64,000 nt of DNA from Methylibium petroleiphilum PM1 (GCF_000015725.1 NC_008825.1:3162001-3226000); one strand, 5' to 3'. Numbered from the stretch's first letter, positions 46,182 to 57,592 are shown. Numbers and translations: made by a program. The notes: generated from the letters alone by a model not told the origin.

Positions 46182-47192
46182 TCAGAACACCAGCAGGCTC
46201 AGCCCGTAGAACACTGCTGCGATCAGCGCCGAGGCCGGGATCGTGAAGATCCAGGCCCAGACGATGCGGCCTGCGACGCCCCAGCGCACCGCCGACAGGC
46301 GGTGCGTCGAGCCCACGCCGACAATCGCGCCGGTGATGGTGTGCGTGGTCGACACCGGGATGCCCATGCCGGTGGCGAGGAACAGCGTGATCGCCCCACC
46401 GGTCTCCGCGCAGAAGCCGCCCACCGGCTTGAGCTTGGTGATCTTCTGCCCCATGGTCTTGACGATGCGCCAGCCGCCGAACATAGTGCCGAGCGCGATC
46501 GCGATGTAGCAGGACCAGATCGCCCACCACGGCGGTGACGTGTCGCCGGCCGCCGCGTAGCCCGAGGCGATCAGCAGCATCCAGATGATGCCGATGGTCT
46601 TCTGCGCGTCGTTACCGCCGTGGCCCAGGCTGTACATGCCGGCCGACACCAGCTGGGCGCGGCGGAACCAGCGATCGATGCGCAGCGGTGTCTTGCCGCG
46701 AAACATCCAGGCCACCAGTACCATCAGGCCCGAGCCAAGCACGAAACCGAGCAGCGGCGAGACGAGGATGAAGGCGACCGTCTTCATCACGCCGGCCAGC
46801 ACCAGAGCGTCGGGCCCGGCCTTCGCGATCACGGCACCGACGATGCCGCCGATCAGCGCGTGCGAGCTCGACGACGGGATGCCGTAGTACCAGGTGATCA
46901 GGTTCCAGGCGATCGCGCCGACCAGCGCGCCGAACACGACGTTCGGATCGACGATGCCGGGCTGCACGATGCCCTTGCCGACGGTCGCCGCCACCGACAG
47001 GTGGAACACGAAGATCGCGACGAAGTTGAAGAAGGCCGCGAACACCACCGCCTGCTGCGGCTTGAGCACGCCGGTCGACACGACGGTGGCGATCGAGTTC
47101 GCCGCGTCGTGGAAGCCGTTCATGAAGTCGAACGCGATCGCCAGCAGCACCAGCAATGCCACGACCCAGAAGCTGATTTGGACCGCCTCCAC
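46182..47192 (-). CDS. PiT-family inorganic phosphate transporter
   Basis: The protein has 336 aa from GTG 47192. It begins with the first PiT repeat FDFMNGFHDAANSIATVVST and has the second signature YSLGHGGNDAQKTIGI near residue 195. About ten membrane helices are present. It takes up phosphate, usually with a metal and proton. It is 8 bp after the DUF47 gene, its usual partner. Confidence 0.93.
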   Translation of the reverse strand: MEAVQISFWVVALLVLLAIAFDFMNGFHDAANSIATVVSTGVLKPQQAVVFAAFFNFVAIFVFHLSVAATVGKGIVQPGIVDPNVVFGALVGAIAWNLITWYYGIPSSSSHALIGGIVGAVIAKAGPDALVLAGVMKTVAFILVSPLLGFVLGSGLMVLVAWMFRGKTPLRIDRWFRRAQLVSAGMYSLGHGGNDAQKTIGIIWMLLIASGYAAAGDTSPPWWAIWSCYIAIALGTMFGGWRIVKTMGQKITKLKPVGGFCAETGGAITLFLATGMGIPVSTTHTITGAIVGVGSTHRLSAVRWGVAGRIVWAWIFTIPASALIAAVFYGLSLLVF

Positions 47193-47200
47193 GAACGGTC

Positions 47201-47848
47201 TCAGGAATTCTCGAGGACGATGCCCTCGATCAGATTGGCCACGTCCTCGCAGCGGTCGGTGATCGACTCGAGCATCTCGTAGATCGCCTTGAGCTTGATC
47301 AGCTCGCGCACGTCGGGCTCCTCGCGGAACAGCTTGCTCATGGCCGAGCGCATCACGCGGTCGGCATCGCTCTCGAGGTGGTCGATCTCCTCGCAGGTCT
47401 TCATCGCCGCCTCTACCGCGCTCGGCTCGCTGATGCGGGGCAGCAGGGCCACCACGTCGCGCACCCGCTCACAGCAGCGGGCGCTGAGCTGACCCAGGCG
47501 CAGCGTCTCCTCGGTCATGCGGCGCACGTCGTAGAGGCTCATCGTCTCGGTCGTGTCCTGCAGCAGGTCGAGCACGTCGTCCATCGCGTTGATCAGGCCG
47601 TGGATCTGCTCGCGGTCGAGCGGCGTGATGAAGGTCTTGTGCAGCAGGCGGTTGACCTCGGCGGTCACCTTGTCGGCCTTCTTCTCGGCGGAGATCACGG
47701 CCTCGGCGTAGCGCTCGCGCTCGACGGCGTCGCCGTAGTGCTCGATCATGCCGATGAACGCTCGCGCGCCCTCGACGATGTGCTCGCCGTGCTGGTTGAA
47801 CAGCTCGAAGAAATTGCCTTCACGCGGCAGCAGCTTGCCGAACAGCAT
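47201..47848 (-). CDS. PhoU-like DUF47 protein, PiT partner
   Basis: The protein has 215 aa and is all helical, as in PhoU-like proteins. Conserved stretches are FFELFNQHGEHIVEGARA, AEKKADKVTAEVNRLLHKTF, DREQIHGLINAMDDVLDLLQ and MLESITDRCEDVANLIEGIV. It regulates PiT transporters. It is followed by pit and preceded by a Pho-box-like sequence (47901-47918). Confidence 0.92.
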   Translation of the reverse strand: MLFGKLLPREGNFFELFNQHGEHIVEGARAFIGMIEHYGDAVERERYAEAVISAEKKADKVTAEVNRLLHKTFITPLDREQIHGLINAMDDVLDLLQDTTETMSLYDVRRMTEETLRLGQLSARCCERVRDVVALLPRISEPSAVEAAMKTCEEIDHLESDADRVMRSAMSKLFREEPDVRELIKLKAIYEMLESITDRCEDVANLIEGIVLENS

Positions 47849-47900
47849 GGACGCTCCAGATGCAGGTGCGGCGCCGAGGGCCGGCGCCGCGCGAGGCGGA

Positions 47901-47918
47901 TTGTCACATTACTGTCAC
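47901..47918 (+). promoter_or_regulatory. Pho-box-like direct repeat
   Basis: TTGTCAC-ATTA-CTGTCAC has the 7-4-7 layout of PhoB sites. It is 52 bp upstream of the DUF47-pit start. It reads opposite to the direction of transcription of those genes and overlaps the end of the deoxynucleoside kinase gene, so the function is not certain. Confidence 0.45.
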
Positions 47919-48655
47919 AGCTCGATCAGCCCCCCGGCGACGGTGTCGCCGATCTGTCCATCGGCACCTCGACCGGGCGGATCCGGCGGGTCGAAGAGCT
48001 CGAACGGGCCCTTGAAGCCATCGATGCGATCGAGCAGCCGCCGGAAGTCGGCCGGGTTCTCGCTGGGGTGGAAGACCTCGGTGTTGATCGCCAGCACCGG
48101 TGCGCCCCGGTGGTTGGCGAAGTAGCGCACGTAGCCGCGACACAGCGAGCCGAGGTAGTCCTCGGTGATGTGGCGCTCCATCTCGATGCCACGGCGGCGG
48201 ATGCGCGCCATCAGCACGTCGGGCTCCGCCTGCAGCCAGATGACCAGGTCGGGCTGGGGCGCCTGCGCGCTGTGACGCTTGTAGATCTGGCGGTAGAGCG
48301 CGAGGTCCTCGTCGCCCAGCGTGAGCATCGCGAAGATCGCGTCCTTGGCGAACAGGAAGTCGCTCACCACGCCGTGGTCGAACATGCCGCCCTGCCCCAG
48401 TTCCTTCATCTGCTCGACGCGCTGGAACAGGAAGCTGAGCTGGGTCTGCAGCGCCAACGGGTTGCCGCGACCGCGGCCCTGCGGCGTCCCCATGTGCTCG
48501 TAGAAGCGCGCGAGGTAGGGGTTCTCGGCCGGCTGCTCCAGCACCAGCCTCGCGCCCCAATGGGCCGCCAGCGTGCGGGCGAGCGTGGTCTTGCCCACGC
48601 CGATCGGCCCTTCCACCACCACGTGCGCGAAGCGCATCCCGGCCGCAGCGCTCAT
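47915..48655 (-). CDS. Deoxynucleoside kinase family protein
   Basis: The protein has 246 aa. The P-loop VVVEGPIGVGKTT is near residue 12. LALQTQLSFLFQRVEQM, FDHGVVSDFLFAKDAIF and RRRGIEMERHITEDYLGSL are typical of dGK/dAK-like enzymes that phosphorylate deoxynucleosides. It is in the same direction as pcnB-folK, the usual Burkholderiales arrangement. Its ATG overlaps the stop of the DUF486 gene. Confidence 0.87.
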   Translation of the reverse strand: MSAAAGMRFAHVVVEGPIGVGKTTLARTLAAHWGARLVLEQPAENPYLARFYEHMGTPQGRGRGNPLALQTQLSFLFQRVEQMKELGQGGMFDHGVVSDFLFAKDAIFAMLTLGDEDLALYRQIYKRHSAQAPQPDLVIWLQAEPDVLMARIRRRGIEMERHITEDYLGSLCRGYVRYFANHRGAPVLAINTEVFHPSENPADFRRLLDRIDGFKGPFELFDPPDPPGRGADGQIGDTVAGGLIEL

Positions 48656-49008
48656 GACGACCGGAACATGAAGTACACCGCCGCCACCAGGCACAGGCCA
48701 GCCCACAGGTAGTCGAGCTTCAGCGGCTCGCGCAGGTAGAACACCGCGAACGGCACGAACACGCTCAGCGTCACCACCTCCTGGATGATCTTCAGCTGAC
48801 CGACGCTGAACTGCTGCACGCCGATGCGGTTGGCCGGCACCATGAGCATGTACTCGAACAGGGCGATGCCCCAGCTCAACAGGGCCGCCACGTACCAGGG
48901 CCGGTCGGCCAGGTTCTTCAGGTGGCCGTACCACGCGAAGGTCATGAAGACGTTGGACGCGGTGAGCAGCAGGATGGTCTGCAGCGGGATGGGCAAGGAC
49001 AGGTTCAT
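48652..49008 (-). CDS. DMT-type small membrane protein (DUF486)
   Basis: The protein has 118 aa with four membrane helices. The motif NVFMTFAWYGHLKNL and FSVGQLKIIQEVVTL are those of the DUF486 family, half-size relatives of drug/metabolite transporters. It is inserted between folK and the deoxynucleoside kinase gene and overlaps the latter by 4 bp. Confidence 0.87.
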   Translation of the reverse strand: MNLSLPIPLQTILLLTASNVFMTFAWYGHLKNLADRPWYVAALLSWGIALFEYMLMVPANRIGVQQFSVGQLKIIQEVVTLSVFVPFAVFYLREPLKLDYLWAGLCLVAAVYFMFRSS

Positions 49009-49017
49009 GCGCGGCTT

Positions 49018-49509
49018 TCAGTCGGAGGGGCAACGCTCGACGGTCTGGTCGGCGACACCCGGCAGCCAGTCCGCCACGGCGCCGCGGCCGGGCAGCGCCA
49101 GCGCCGGCGCGATCTCGGCCAGCGGGAGCAACACGAAGGCGCGCTGGTGGAGGCGCGGATGCGGCAGCGTCAGCGTCGGCGTGTCGAGGCGGGTATCGCC
49201 GTGCAGCAGCAGGTCGAGGTCGAGCGTGCGCGGCGCGTTGCGATAGGGGCGCTCGCGGCCGTTCACCTGCTCGATGGCCTGCAGCGCGGACAGCAGCGCG
49301 TGGGGCTCGAGCGCGGTGTCCAGCGCCGCGACGGCGTTGAGATAGTCGGGGCCGCTGGAATCGATCGGCGCGCTGCGGTACAGGGAAGAGACTGCCACCA
49401 ACCGCGTGTCCGGCAGCGCTGCCAGGGCGTCGAGCGCGACCTGCAGCGTGAGCCGCGCATCGCCCAGGTTGGCGCCGAGACCAACGTAGGCCCGCCGCAG
49501 CACCGTCAT
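49018..49509 (-). CDS. folK: 2-amino-4-hydroxy-6-hydroxymethyldihydropteridine pyrophosphokinase
   Basis: The protein has 163 aa. It transfers pyrophosphate from ATP to the pterin in folate synthesis. Motifs are [48 protein letters not shown] (signature) and [19 protein letters not shown]. Its start is 2 bp after the pcnB stop. Confidence 0.95.
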   Translation of the reverse strand: MTVLRRAYVGLGANLGDARLTLQVALDALAALPDTRLVAVSSLYRSAPIDSSGPDYLNAVAALDTALEPHALLSALQAIEQVNGRERPYRNAPRTLDLDLLLHGDTRLDTPTLTLPHPRLHQRAFVLLPLAEIAPALALPGRGAVADWLPGVADQTVERCPSD

Positions 49510-49511
49510 GT

Positions 49512-51119
49512 TCAGGCGTCTCCGTCGCCTGCCGACGCGCCCACCGGCACCTCGCCGGCGCCGGTCGCACCGCCGGCCGGCTTGCGACGCCGGCGCCGGC
49601 GCTTCTTCGCCGGTGCGTCGACGGCGCTGGCCAGAGCGGATTCGCCGCCACCGCCGGTGTGATGTCCACCGCTGCGGCCCATGCCACCGCCAGCCGCACG
49701 ACGGCCCTGGTCTTGCTCGCGCGCCAGATCGAGCAGGGCGCGGCGCTCCTCGTCGTCGCCGAGCGAGAAGTCTTCCCACCACTCGGCCAGTTCGGGCTCC
49801 ACCTCGCCGGTGTCGGCGCGCAGGCGCAGGAAGTCGAAGCCGGCGCGAAAGCGCGGCTGCTCCACCAGGCTCAGCGGCGTGCTGCCGCTGCGGCGCTCGA
49901 AGCGCGGCTGCATCATCCAGATCTCGCGCATGTCGGTGCCGAGCTTGCCGCGGCCCGAGATGTCGCCGATGCGCATGTCGAACACGCCGTCGATCGCCAG
50001 CTGCAGCGCCGGGAACGGCGGCTCGCCCTGGGCCTTGGCGCGCTCCCAGCCTACCAGCACCTCGTGCCACAGCAGGCAGGCGAGCAGAAAGCTCGGCGCG
50101 ACCGGCTTGTCCTCGCCGACCCGGCGGTCGGTGTCGGCCAGCGCGGCGTCGATGAAGGCGGCGCGCGCCGGGTTGCGCCCGGCATCGGCCAGCACCGCGT
50201 CGAGCAGCGGGAAGATGCCCGGCGCGTCGGGGCCTGCGCCCAGCAGTCCCTGCTTGCGCAACTGGGCAATCGAGGCCAGCGCATGGCCGGTCTGCAGCAG
50301 CTTGATCATCTCGTCGAACAGCCGCGAGATCGGCACCGCCTCGAGCAGGGCCGCGCAGTCGCGCATCGGCGCGCGCGTCTTGGGCTCGATCTCGAAGCCC
50401 AGCTTGGCGGCGAAGCGCACCACCCGGATGATGCGCACCGGGTCCTCGCGGTAGCGCGTGACCGGGTCGCCGATCATGCGCAGCAGGCGCTTCTTCGCGT
50501 CGGCGATGCCGCCGTGGTAGTCGACGACGATCTGCGTCTGCGGGTCGTAGTAGAGCGCGTTGACGGTGAAGTCGCGCCGCGCGGCGTCTTCGTGCTGGGG
50601 GCCCCAGACGTTGTCGCGCAGCACGCGGCCGCTGGCGTCCACCACGTGGCTCTTGCCGGACAGCTCGGCCTTGGAGGTCTTCTCGTTGCCGGCCACCTGC
50701 TCGGCCGCGGCCGCGTCGAGGTAGGCGCGGAAGGTCGACACCTCGATGACCTCGTGCTCGCGCCCGCGGCCGTAGACCACGTGCACGATGCGGAAGCGCC
50801 GCCCGATGATGAAGGCGCGGCGGAACAGGCCCTTGACCTGCTCGGGCGTCGCGTTGGTGGCGACGTCGAAGTCCTTGGGCCGCAGGCCCAGCATCATGTC
50901 GCGCACCGCGCCGCCGACGATGTAGGCCTCGTAGCCGGCCTCGTGCAGCGTGGCCACGACCTTCAGCGCGCGGTCGTCGACCAGCGCCGGATCGATGCCG
51001 TGCTCGGCCTGCGGCACCTCGACGCGCTTGCCGGCCTTGGCCTGGCCCTTGCCGGGGCGTGCCGCCGGCGTGCCGTCGTCGCCCTTGCCGAGCAGCTTGT
51101 TGATGAGTCTCTTGATCAT
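49512..51119 (-). CDS. pcnB: Poly(A) polymerase I
   Basis: The protein has 535 aa from ATG 51119 ([11 protein letters not shown]), overlapping the HAD gene stop (ATGA). The nucleotidyltransferase core has [33 protein letters not shown] (catalytic Asp pair) and the RNA-binding [20 protein letters not shown]. The C-terminal tail is low-complexity, basic and Gly/Ala-rich ([13 protein letters not shown]). It adds A tails that speed RNA decay. Confidence 0.93.
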   Translation of the reverse strand: MIKRLINKLLGKGDDGTPAARPGKGQAKAGKRVEVPQAEHGIDPALVDDRALKVVATLHEAGYEAYIVGGAVRDMMLGLRPKDFDVATNATPEQVKGLFRRAFIIGRRFRIVHVVYGRGREHEVIEVSTFRAYLDAAAAEQVAGNEKTSKAELSGKSHVVDASGRVLRDNVWGPQHEDAARRDFTVNALYYDPQTQIVVDYHGGIADAKKRLLRMIGDPVTRYREDPVRIIRVVRFAAKLGFEIEPKTRAPMRDCAALLEAVPISRLFDEMIKLLQTGHALASIAQLRKQGLLGAGPDAPGIFPLLDAVLADAGRNPARAAFIDAALADTDRRVGEDKPVAPSFLLACLLWHEVLVGWERAKAQGEPPFPALQLAIDGVFDMRIGDISGRGKLGTDMREIWMMQPRFERRSGSTPLSLVEQPRFRAGFDFLRLRADTGEVEPELAEWWEDFSLGDDEERRALLDLAREQDQGRRAAGGGMGRSGGHHTGGGGESALASAVDAPAKKRRRRRRKPAGGATGAGEVPVGASAGDGDA

Positions 51120-51784
51120 GGGAACAGTTTCAGTAGGGGCCACCCGCGTTCACGGGCGATCGCCTCGAGCGCCGGCGAGGGGTTGGTCGCGACCGGGTGG
51201 GTCGCGAGCTCGAGCAGCGGCAGGTCGTTGGTCGAGTCGCTGTAGACGGTGACGCGCTCGGAGTCTTGCACACGCCGGCCCATGCCGTGCAGCCACTGCT
51301 GCACACGCACCGTCTTGCCCTCGCGGAACGACGGCGTGCCGTGGATGCGGCCGGTGACGGCGCCGGCCGCGTCGCGCTCGAGTTCGACCGCAATCAGCGT
51401 CTCGACGCCGAAGGCGGCCGCGATCGGCCGGGTGACGAACTCGTTGGTCGCGGTGACGATGGCCGTCAGCTCCCCGCGCCGCTGGTGCTCGCGCACCAGT
51501 GCCAGCGCCTCGGGCCGGATCGCCGGGCGGATCAGCTCGCGCATGAAGCGCTCATGGGCGGCGGCCTGCTCGGCCGCCGGGCGCTCCCGCCATGCGCGGG
51601 TGGCGAACTCGACGTAGGCCGCGATGTCGAGCGTGCCGTCCTGGTACTGCGCATAGAAGGCGTCGTTGGCGCGCCGTTGCTCGGGACCGTCGGCCCAGCC
51701 CAGCGCCACGACGAACTCGCCCCAGGCATGGTCGGAATCCAGCGGCAGCAGCGTGTGGTCGAGATCGAACAGGCAGAGATTCAT
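51116..51784 (-). CDS. HAD-IB family phosphatase (SerB-like)
   Basis: The protein has 222 aa. HAD motif I is [19 protein letters not shown] at the N-terminus, motif II is near [13 protein letters not shown], motif III/IV is in [10 protein letters not shown] and [15 protein letters not shown]. This is the pattern of phosphoserine phosphatase-like proteins; the substrate is unknown. Its start overlaps the hda stop and its stop overlaps pcnB. Confidence 0.9.
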   Translation of the reverse strand: MNLCLFDLDHTLLPLDSDHAWGEFVVALGWADGPEQRRANDAFYAQYQDGTLDIAAYVEFATRAWRERPAAEQAAAHERFMRELIRPAIRPEALALVREHQRRGELTAIVTATNEFVTRPIAAAFGVETLIAVELERDAAGAVTGRIHGTPSFREGKTVRVQQWLHGMGRRVQDSERVTVYSDSTNDLPLLELATHPVATNPSPALEAIARERGWPLLKLFP

Positions 51785-52461
51785 GCACCTTCCTTCGTGG
51801 TCTGCTCGGCCAGCATGCGCTTGAGCAGGGGCACGGTGACCGCGCGCTGCTCGCTGAGCGCAAATTCGTCCAGCGCGTCCAGCAGCGCCATCAGCGAGCC
51901 GAGATCACGCGCGAAACGGGTCAGTAGATAGCCCGTCACGTCGTCCGACAGCGCGATGCCGCGGCGGCCTGCCTCGCGCTGCAGCGTGACGCGCATCTCC
52001 GCCTCGGCGAGCGGCAGCAGCTGGAACACCGGCCCCCAGCCCAGGCGCGTGCGCAGGTCCTCGCGCACCGGCAGGTCGACCGGCGGCAGGCGCCCGGCCG
52101 CGACCACCGGCACACGGTGCGTCGCGGCCTCGACGAACAGCGCGAAGGCGGCGTGCTGCCGGGCAGCGTCGAAGTCGTCGCAGCCGTCGAGCAGCACCAG
52201 GTCGACGCCTTCGCCCCAGGTCCAGGGCGTCTCGAGCGACGGACCGAAGGCACCGACGCGCCGGCCCTGCACCGCCGCCTCGCGGGCCAGCGCACGCAGC
52301 AGGTGGGACTTGCCGGCACCGGCCGGCCCCCACAGGTAGAGCGGGGTCGGCGAGGCCGATGCCGCGCGCACGGCGCCGACGGCCGCCGCATTGGCGCCCA
52401 CCGCGAAGTTCTCGAAGCTCTGCGCCGGGCCGGGCCCGAGCTGCAAGGGCAGTTGCTTCAT
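51781..52461 (-). CDS. hda: DnaA-related inactivator Hda
   Basis: The protein has 226 aa. It begins MKQLPLQLGPGPAQSFENF with the clamp-binding QLPL motif. The AAA+ part has the Walker A LWGPAGAGKSHLLRALA near residue 45 and a Walker B-like VDLVLLDGCDDFD. The region DDVTGYLLTRFARDLGSLMA is the DnaA-like lid. Hda with the sliding clamp promotes DnaA-ATP hydrolysis. It follows the AI-2E permease gene and precedes the HAD gene. Confidence 0.92.
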   Translation of the reverse strand: MKQLPLQLGPGPAQSFENFAVGANAAAVGAVRAASASPTPLYLWGPAGAGKSHLLRALAREAAVQGRRVGAFGPSLETPWTWGEGVDLVLLDGCDDFDAARQHAAFALFVEAATHRVPVVAAGRLPPVDLPVREDLRTRLGWGPVFQLLPLAEAEMRVTLQREAGRRGIALSDDVTGYLLTRFARDLGSLMALLDALDEFALSEQRAVTVPLLKRMLAEQTTKEGA

Positions 52462-52471
52462 GCGGACGGCA

Positions 52472-53533
52472 TCACCCCTGGTACAGCGGACTGCTGAGGT
52501 AGAGCGCCTTCAGGCGCTGGAAGGCCACCACGCCGACCGCGCTGACCGGCAGCGCCACCAGCACGCCGATGAAGCCGAACAGCTGGCCGAAGGCCAACAG
52601 CGCGAAGATGACGGTGATCGGGTGCAGGCCGATGCGCTCGCCGACCAGCCGCGGCGTGAGGTAGAAGCTCTCGACCACCTGGCCCAGGCCGTAGACGACC
52701 GCCACCGCGACGATGCCGTACAGCCCGCCGAACTGCAGCAGGCCGACCAGCAGCGCCAGCGCCAGGCCGAGCCCGAAGCCCACGTAGGGGATGAACACCG
52801 CGACGCCGGTGAACACGCCCACCGGCAGGGCCAGGTCGAAGCCGAACAGCGCCAGGCCGATGCTGTAGAAGGCCGCCAGGATGCCCATCACCAGCAGCTG
52901 GCCCCGCAGGTACTGCCCGAGCATGCGGTCGCAGTCGCCCATGAAACTGTCGAAGCCGGGGCGACGGCGCGGCGGCACCAGCGCCTGCACGCGGGCCACG
53001 ATCTGCGGCCAATCGACCAGCACGTAGTACAGCACCAGCGGCAGCAGCACCGCGCCGCCCAGCAGGCCCAGCATGAAGCTGCCGCCGATGCGCAGGGAAT
53101 CCAGCGCGGTGGCGATCCAGCTCTCGGTGTTGTCGCCCACGTGGCCGAGGATGAAGGCCTTGATGCTGGCCACGTCGAGCGACACGTCGACGCCGAAGCG
53201 CGCCAGCGTCGGCTGCAACCAGCGATCCAGCCGCGTCAGCAGCTCCGGGATCTGGTCGCGCAGCACCGGCAGCTCCTTCACGAAGATGGGCACGATCAGC
53301 AACAGCACCGCCAGCAGCACCAGCAGGGCCAGCACCTCCACCAGCAGGGCGGCCAGCGGCCGCGGCACGCGTCGGCGCGTCAGCCCGTCGACCAGCGGGT
53401 TGAGCGCATAGCCCAGCACCGCGGCAATGACGAAAGGCGTGAGCACCGGCCCCAGCAACCACAGCGCGAGCGCCAGCGCAGCTCCGATGACGAGCCAGGC
53501 CAGGCTCTGCTTTTGGGCGGCGGTCAGGGTCAT
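52472..53533 (-). CDS. AI-2E family permease
   Basis: The protein has 353 aa and about eight membrane helices with a long soluble segment after the second. The segments GYALNPLVDGLTRRRVPR, FDLALPVGVFTGVAVFIPYV and GERIGLHPITVIFALLAFGQ are typical of this family. The substrate is unknown. It is the first gene of the hda-pcnB-folK group. Confidence 0.9.
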   Translation of the reverse strand: MTLTAAQKQSLAWLVIGAALALALWLLGPVLTPFVIAAVLGYALNPLVDGLTRRRVPRPLAALLVEVLALLVLLAVLLLIVPIFVKELPVLRDQIPELLTRLDRWLQPTLARFGVDVSLDVASIKAFILGHVGDNTESWIATALDSLRIGGSFMLGLLGGAVLLPLVLYYVLVDWPQIVARVQALVPPRRRPGFDSFMGDCDRMLGQYLRGQLLVMGILAAFYSIGLALFGFDLALPVGVFTGVAVFIPYVGFGLGLALALLVGLLQFGGLYGIVAVAVVYGLGQVVESFYLTPRLVGERIGLHPITVIFALLAFGQLFGFIGVLVALPVSAVGVVAFQRLKALYLSSPLYQG

Positions 53534-53720
53534 GGGTGAGGTCGTGAACGGGCGACGAGGCGGGCGACGCGCAGCCGGCGTCGGCGAGTGGGCGGCCCCT
53601 GCCTGGCGGGCCGCTCCGGTGAAAGTCGGATTTTATGGGGCGCCCCGGCCGAGCCGGACCCGGAGGTGTTTCGCGCCGGCCCATGCCGGCCACGGCGCGC
53701 CGGGATCGCTCGGCGGCGGA
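53534..53720. other. Intergenic gap before AI-2E permease
   Basis: I see no gene or clear terminator here. It is GC-rich and is presumably the promoter region of the AI-2E/hda group, lying after the SirB1-like gene. Confidence 0.4.
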
Positions 53721-54590
53721 TCAGTGCAGGCGCGGCCGGCCCTGCGCCCGCAACTCGGCTGCGCGCTCGGCGATCGCGCGCCGGTCCTCGGCCTGCGGGC
53801 TGTGCGCCACATACGCGTCCAGGTCGTCGGCAGCGGCCTCCCAGACGCCCAGTTCGGCCTGGGTCAGGCCACGATCGCGCCGCTCGTCCCATTCGCGCGG
53901 CAGCAGCAGCACCAGCCGCTGCTGCACCGCCAGCAGGCGGGGCCAGTCCTCGGCCGCGCGGTGGATCTCCTTCAGGTTGCGCAGCAGCCGCGCGAGCACC
54001 TCGCGCGGCGACGCCGCCTGCAGGAACAGGCCCAGCGGCATGTCGAACTCGCCCTGCAGGCCCTGGCGCCGCTTGTAGGGCACCAGGCGCTCGTCGAGTT
54101 CGTCGCGCGACAGCGACTGGCCGGAGAAGGGATCGAGGATCACCTCGCCCTGCGGCATCCTCACCTTGACCAGGAAGTGGCCGGGGAAGGACACCCCGCG
54201 CGCGGTAAGCCCCACCTGTCCGGCGAACTCGAGATAGATGATCGCGAGCGAGATGGGGATGCCGCAGCGGGTGCGCAGCACCTCGTGCACATAGCTGTTG
54301 CCGCTGGCGTAGTAGTCGTTCAGGTTGCCGGCGAAACCCAGCTCCTGGAAGAAATAGCGGTTGAGGAAACGCAGCTTCTGGACCGGTGGCGCATCGGCCG
54401 GAATCCGGCGCTTGAGCCGATCGGCCAGCACGTCGAGTTCCGCCAGCACCGACTGGCTGTCGAGCAACGGGTGCTCGTCCTGGGCGATCGAGATGGCAGC
54501 CTCGGTGAGCGAGAGGCTGGCGTCGTCGGCCACCAACGCGGCGAAATGCTCGAGCGCGGTGGGCACCTCGACGGAAAACGGTGCGGACAT
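53721..54590 (-). CDS. SirB1-like transglutaminase-fold protein
   Basis: The protein has 289 aa. The middle has RYFFQELGFAGNLNDYYASG, RCGIPISLAIIYLEFAGQVG and FPGHFLVKVRM, the core of the SirB1/tetratricopeptide family. The C-terminal third has TPR-like helices (RLLRNLKEIHRAAEDWPR). The activity is not known. It is commonly next to murJ in this group. Confidence 0.88.
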   Translation of the reverse strand: MSAPFSVEVPTALEHFAALVADDASLSLTEAAISIAQDEHPLLDSQSVLAELDVLADRLKRRIPADAPPVQKLRFLNRYFFQELGFAGNLNDYYASGNSYVHEVLRTRCGIPISLAIIYLEFAGQVGLTARGVSFPGHFLVKVRMPQGEVILDPFSGQSLSRDELDERLVPYKRRQGLQGEFDMPLGLFLQAASPREVLARLLRNLKEIHRAAEDWPRLLAVQQRLVLLLPREWDERRDRGLTQAELGVWEAAADDLDAYVAHSPQAEDRRAIAERAAELRAQGRPRLH

Positions 54591-54656
54591 GCACCGAGTC
54601 TAGAGCGGATCGTCAGCAGCGGCGAGCCGACCCCGGCCCGCCGCCCGGGCGCGGCC

Positions 54657-54860
54657 TCAGTTGCTCAGTCCCTTCTTCGCTTCCTTGGTGGCGTCCTTGA
54701 TCTTGTCGCCGGCCTTCTCGACCTGATCGCCCACCTTCTCGGCGGCGTTGTCGATCTGCTTGCCGGCGCGCTCGGCCGGACCTTCGGCGGGCTGGCAGGC
54801 GGCCAGCGCGAACAGGGTGCTCAGGGCCATCACGGCCAAAGTGGAACGGGCGGTGTTCAT
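54657..54860 (-). CDS. Small lipoprotein, Lys/Asp-rich
   Basis: The protein has 67 aa from ATG 54860 with GGAGAAG 4 bp upstream. The lipobox is LFALAAC near residue 22. The mature part is an amphipathic charged helix with repeating units (AEKVGDQVEKAGDKIKDATK), like stress-related CsbD/entericidin-type lipoproteins. No function assigned. Confidence 0.72.
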   Translation of the reverse strand: MNTARSTLAVMALSTLFALAACQPAEGPAERAGKQIDNAAEKVGDQVEKAGDKIKDATKEAKKGLSN

Positions 54861-55016
54861 GGGCTTCTCCTCGGTGTGCTTGGGTGCCGGTTGGATTCGG
54901 TTCTGCGAGGCCACCGCGCATGTGCTGCGACCTGGAGGCACTGTAGGCAGCCGGCTCCGACCTGTCGGCCGGACGCTGGCGCGACGCCCTGTAGGCGGCG
55001 TCCTACCGGGACGGCC

Positions 55017-56582
<1,566 letters not shown>

Positions 56583-56692
56583 GGAGGGGATGGGTTGGCC
56601 GATCGCGGGTCGAGAGCGGGGCAGCCGGGCAAGGCAGGTGCGCGAGTATAGAAGTGCCTACTAACGTGGGTTCACGCCGGCCCTCGGCCCCA

Positions 56693-56720
56693 TGGACGAC
56701 CTCGGGGCCGGTGATATACT
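56693..56720 (+). promoter_or_regulatory. rpsT promoter
   Basis: TGGACG (56693-56698) and TATACT (56715-56720) are 16 bp apart, giving a leader of about 25 nt before the S20 start. Confidence 0.6.
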
Positions 56721-56752
56721 CGCAGGCTTTCCCCCCGGAACCCCGTCACACA

Positions 56753-57046
56753 ATGGCCACCTCTTCCAAAGTCAAGAAATCGGTCCGCATCGCGTCGGGC
56801 CGCAAGCGCGTGCGTCAGGACGTCCGCCTGAACGCCGCCAACACCTCGCTGCGCTCGAAGTTCCGCACCGCCATCAAGGGCGTGCTCAAGGCCGTGGCCA
56901 CCGGCGACAAGGCCAAGGCCGGTGAAACCTTCAAGTCGGCCCAGAAGGTGATCGATTCGATCGCCGACAAGGGTCTGTTCCACAAGAACAAGGCCGCTCG
57001 CTACAAGAGCCGCCTGTCGGCCAAGATCAAGGCGCTGGCGGCCTGA
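56753..57046 (+). CDS. rpsT: 30S ribosomal protein S20
   Basis: The protein has 97 aa and is Lys/Ala-rich. It begins [20 protein letters not shown] and has [18 protein letters not shown] and [19 protein letters not shown]. It binds 16S rRNA early in assembly. It is a single-gene transcript with its own promoter and terminator. Confidence 0.95.
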   Translation: MATSSKVKKSVRIASGRKRVRQDVRLNAANTSLRSKFRTAIKGVLKAVATGDKAKAGETFKSAQKVIDSIADKGLFHKNKAARYKSRLSAKIKALAA

Positions 57047-57072
57047 AACCGCATCCGGGTGGGAAACGAGAG

Positions 57073-57095
57073 GGGCTCCGCAAGGAGCCCTTTTT
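57073..57095 (+). terminator. rpsT terminator
   Basis: GGGCTCC-GCAA-GGAGCCC is followed by TTTTT, 26 bp after the rpsT stop. It is close to the end of the convergent DUF3579 gene. Confidence 0.9.
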
Positions 57096-57104
57096 CATGG
57101 GTCT

Positions 57105-57467
57105 TCAACGGTCGGGGGCCGGCGGCACATCCGGCAGCAGGCAGGCGTCGACCACCTGCAGCTGGTTGTCGCGCGCGAAGTTCATGACGAAGTCCCAGGC
57201 CATCGGCTCCAGCTCGCGCAGCGCCTCGTTGACGACCACGCACTTGACGCCGTTGATCACGTTGGGTACGCAATAGGGCGAGTAGCCGATGTAGGCCGCG
57301 CGGCCCTTCTGCGCGCCGCCGGGACGGAAGCTGGACATCGCGCCGGCCAGCCGCTCGGCCCAGTCGCTGGGGCGGAAGCTGCGCCCGTCCAGGGTCAGGC
57401 CCTGGATGAAGACTTCTCTCGGTTTGGAGCGTTCGGGTGTGGGCACGGACAGGCGCAGACGGGACAC
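57105..57467 (-). CDS. DUF3579 protein
   Basis: The protein has 120 aa from GTG 57467; a later start near REVFIQGL is possible. The conserved core is REVFIQGLTLDGRSFRPSDW, AAYIGYSPYCVPNVINGVKC and RELEPMAWDFVMNFARDNQL, the family signature. It is found in Burkholderiales beside rpsT and argD. No function is known. Confidence 0.87.
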   Translation of the reverse strand: MSRLRLSVPTPERSKPREVFIQGLTLDGRSFRPSDWAERLAGAMSSFRPGGAQKGRAAYIGYSPYCVPNVINGVKCVVVNEALRELEPMAWDFVMNFARDNQLQVVDACLLPDVPPAPDR

Positions 57468-57592
57468 CGCTGGGAGCGGCCAGGGACGACGCTATTGTGC
57501 TGCAGTGCAGCAGGTGCAATCGGCAAATCGGTGCGAGCCAGCGAGACGCACGGCGTCGCTGCGTTGTCGTCGGGCATCCGTAGAATCTCGCA

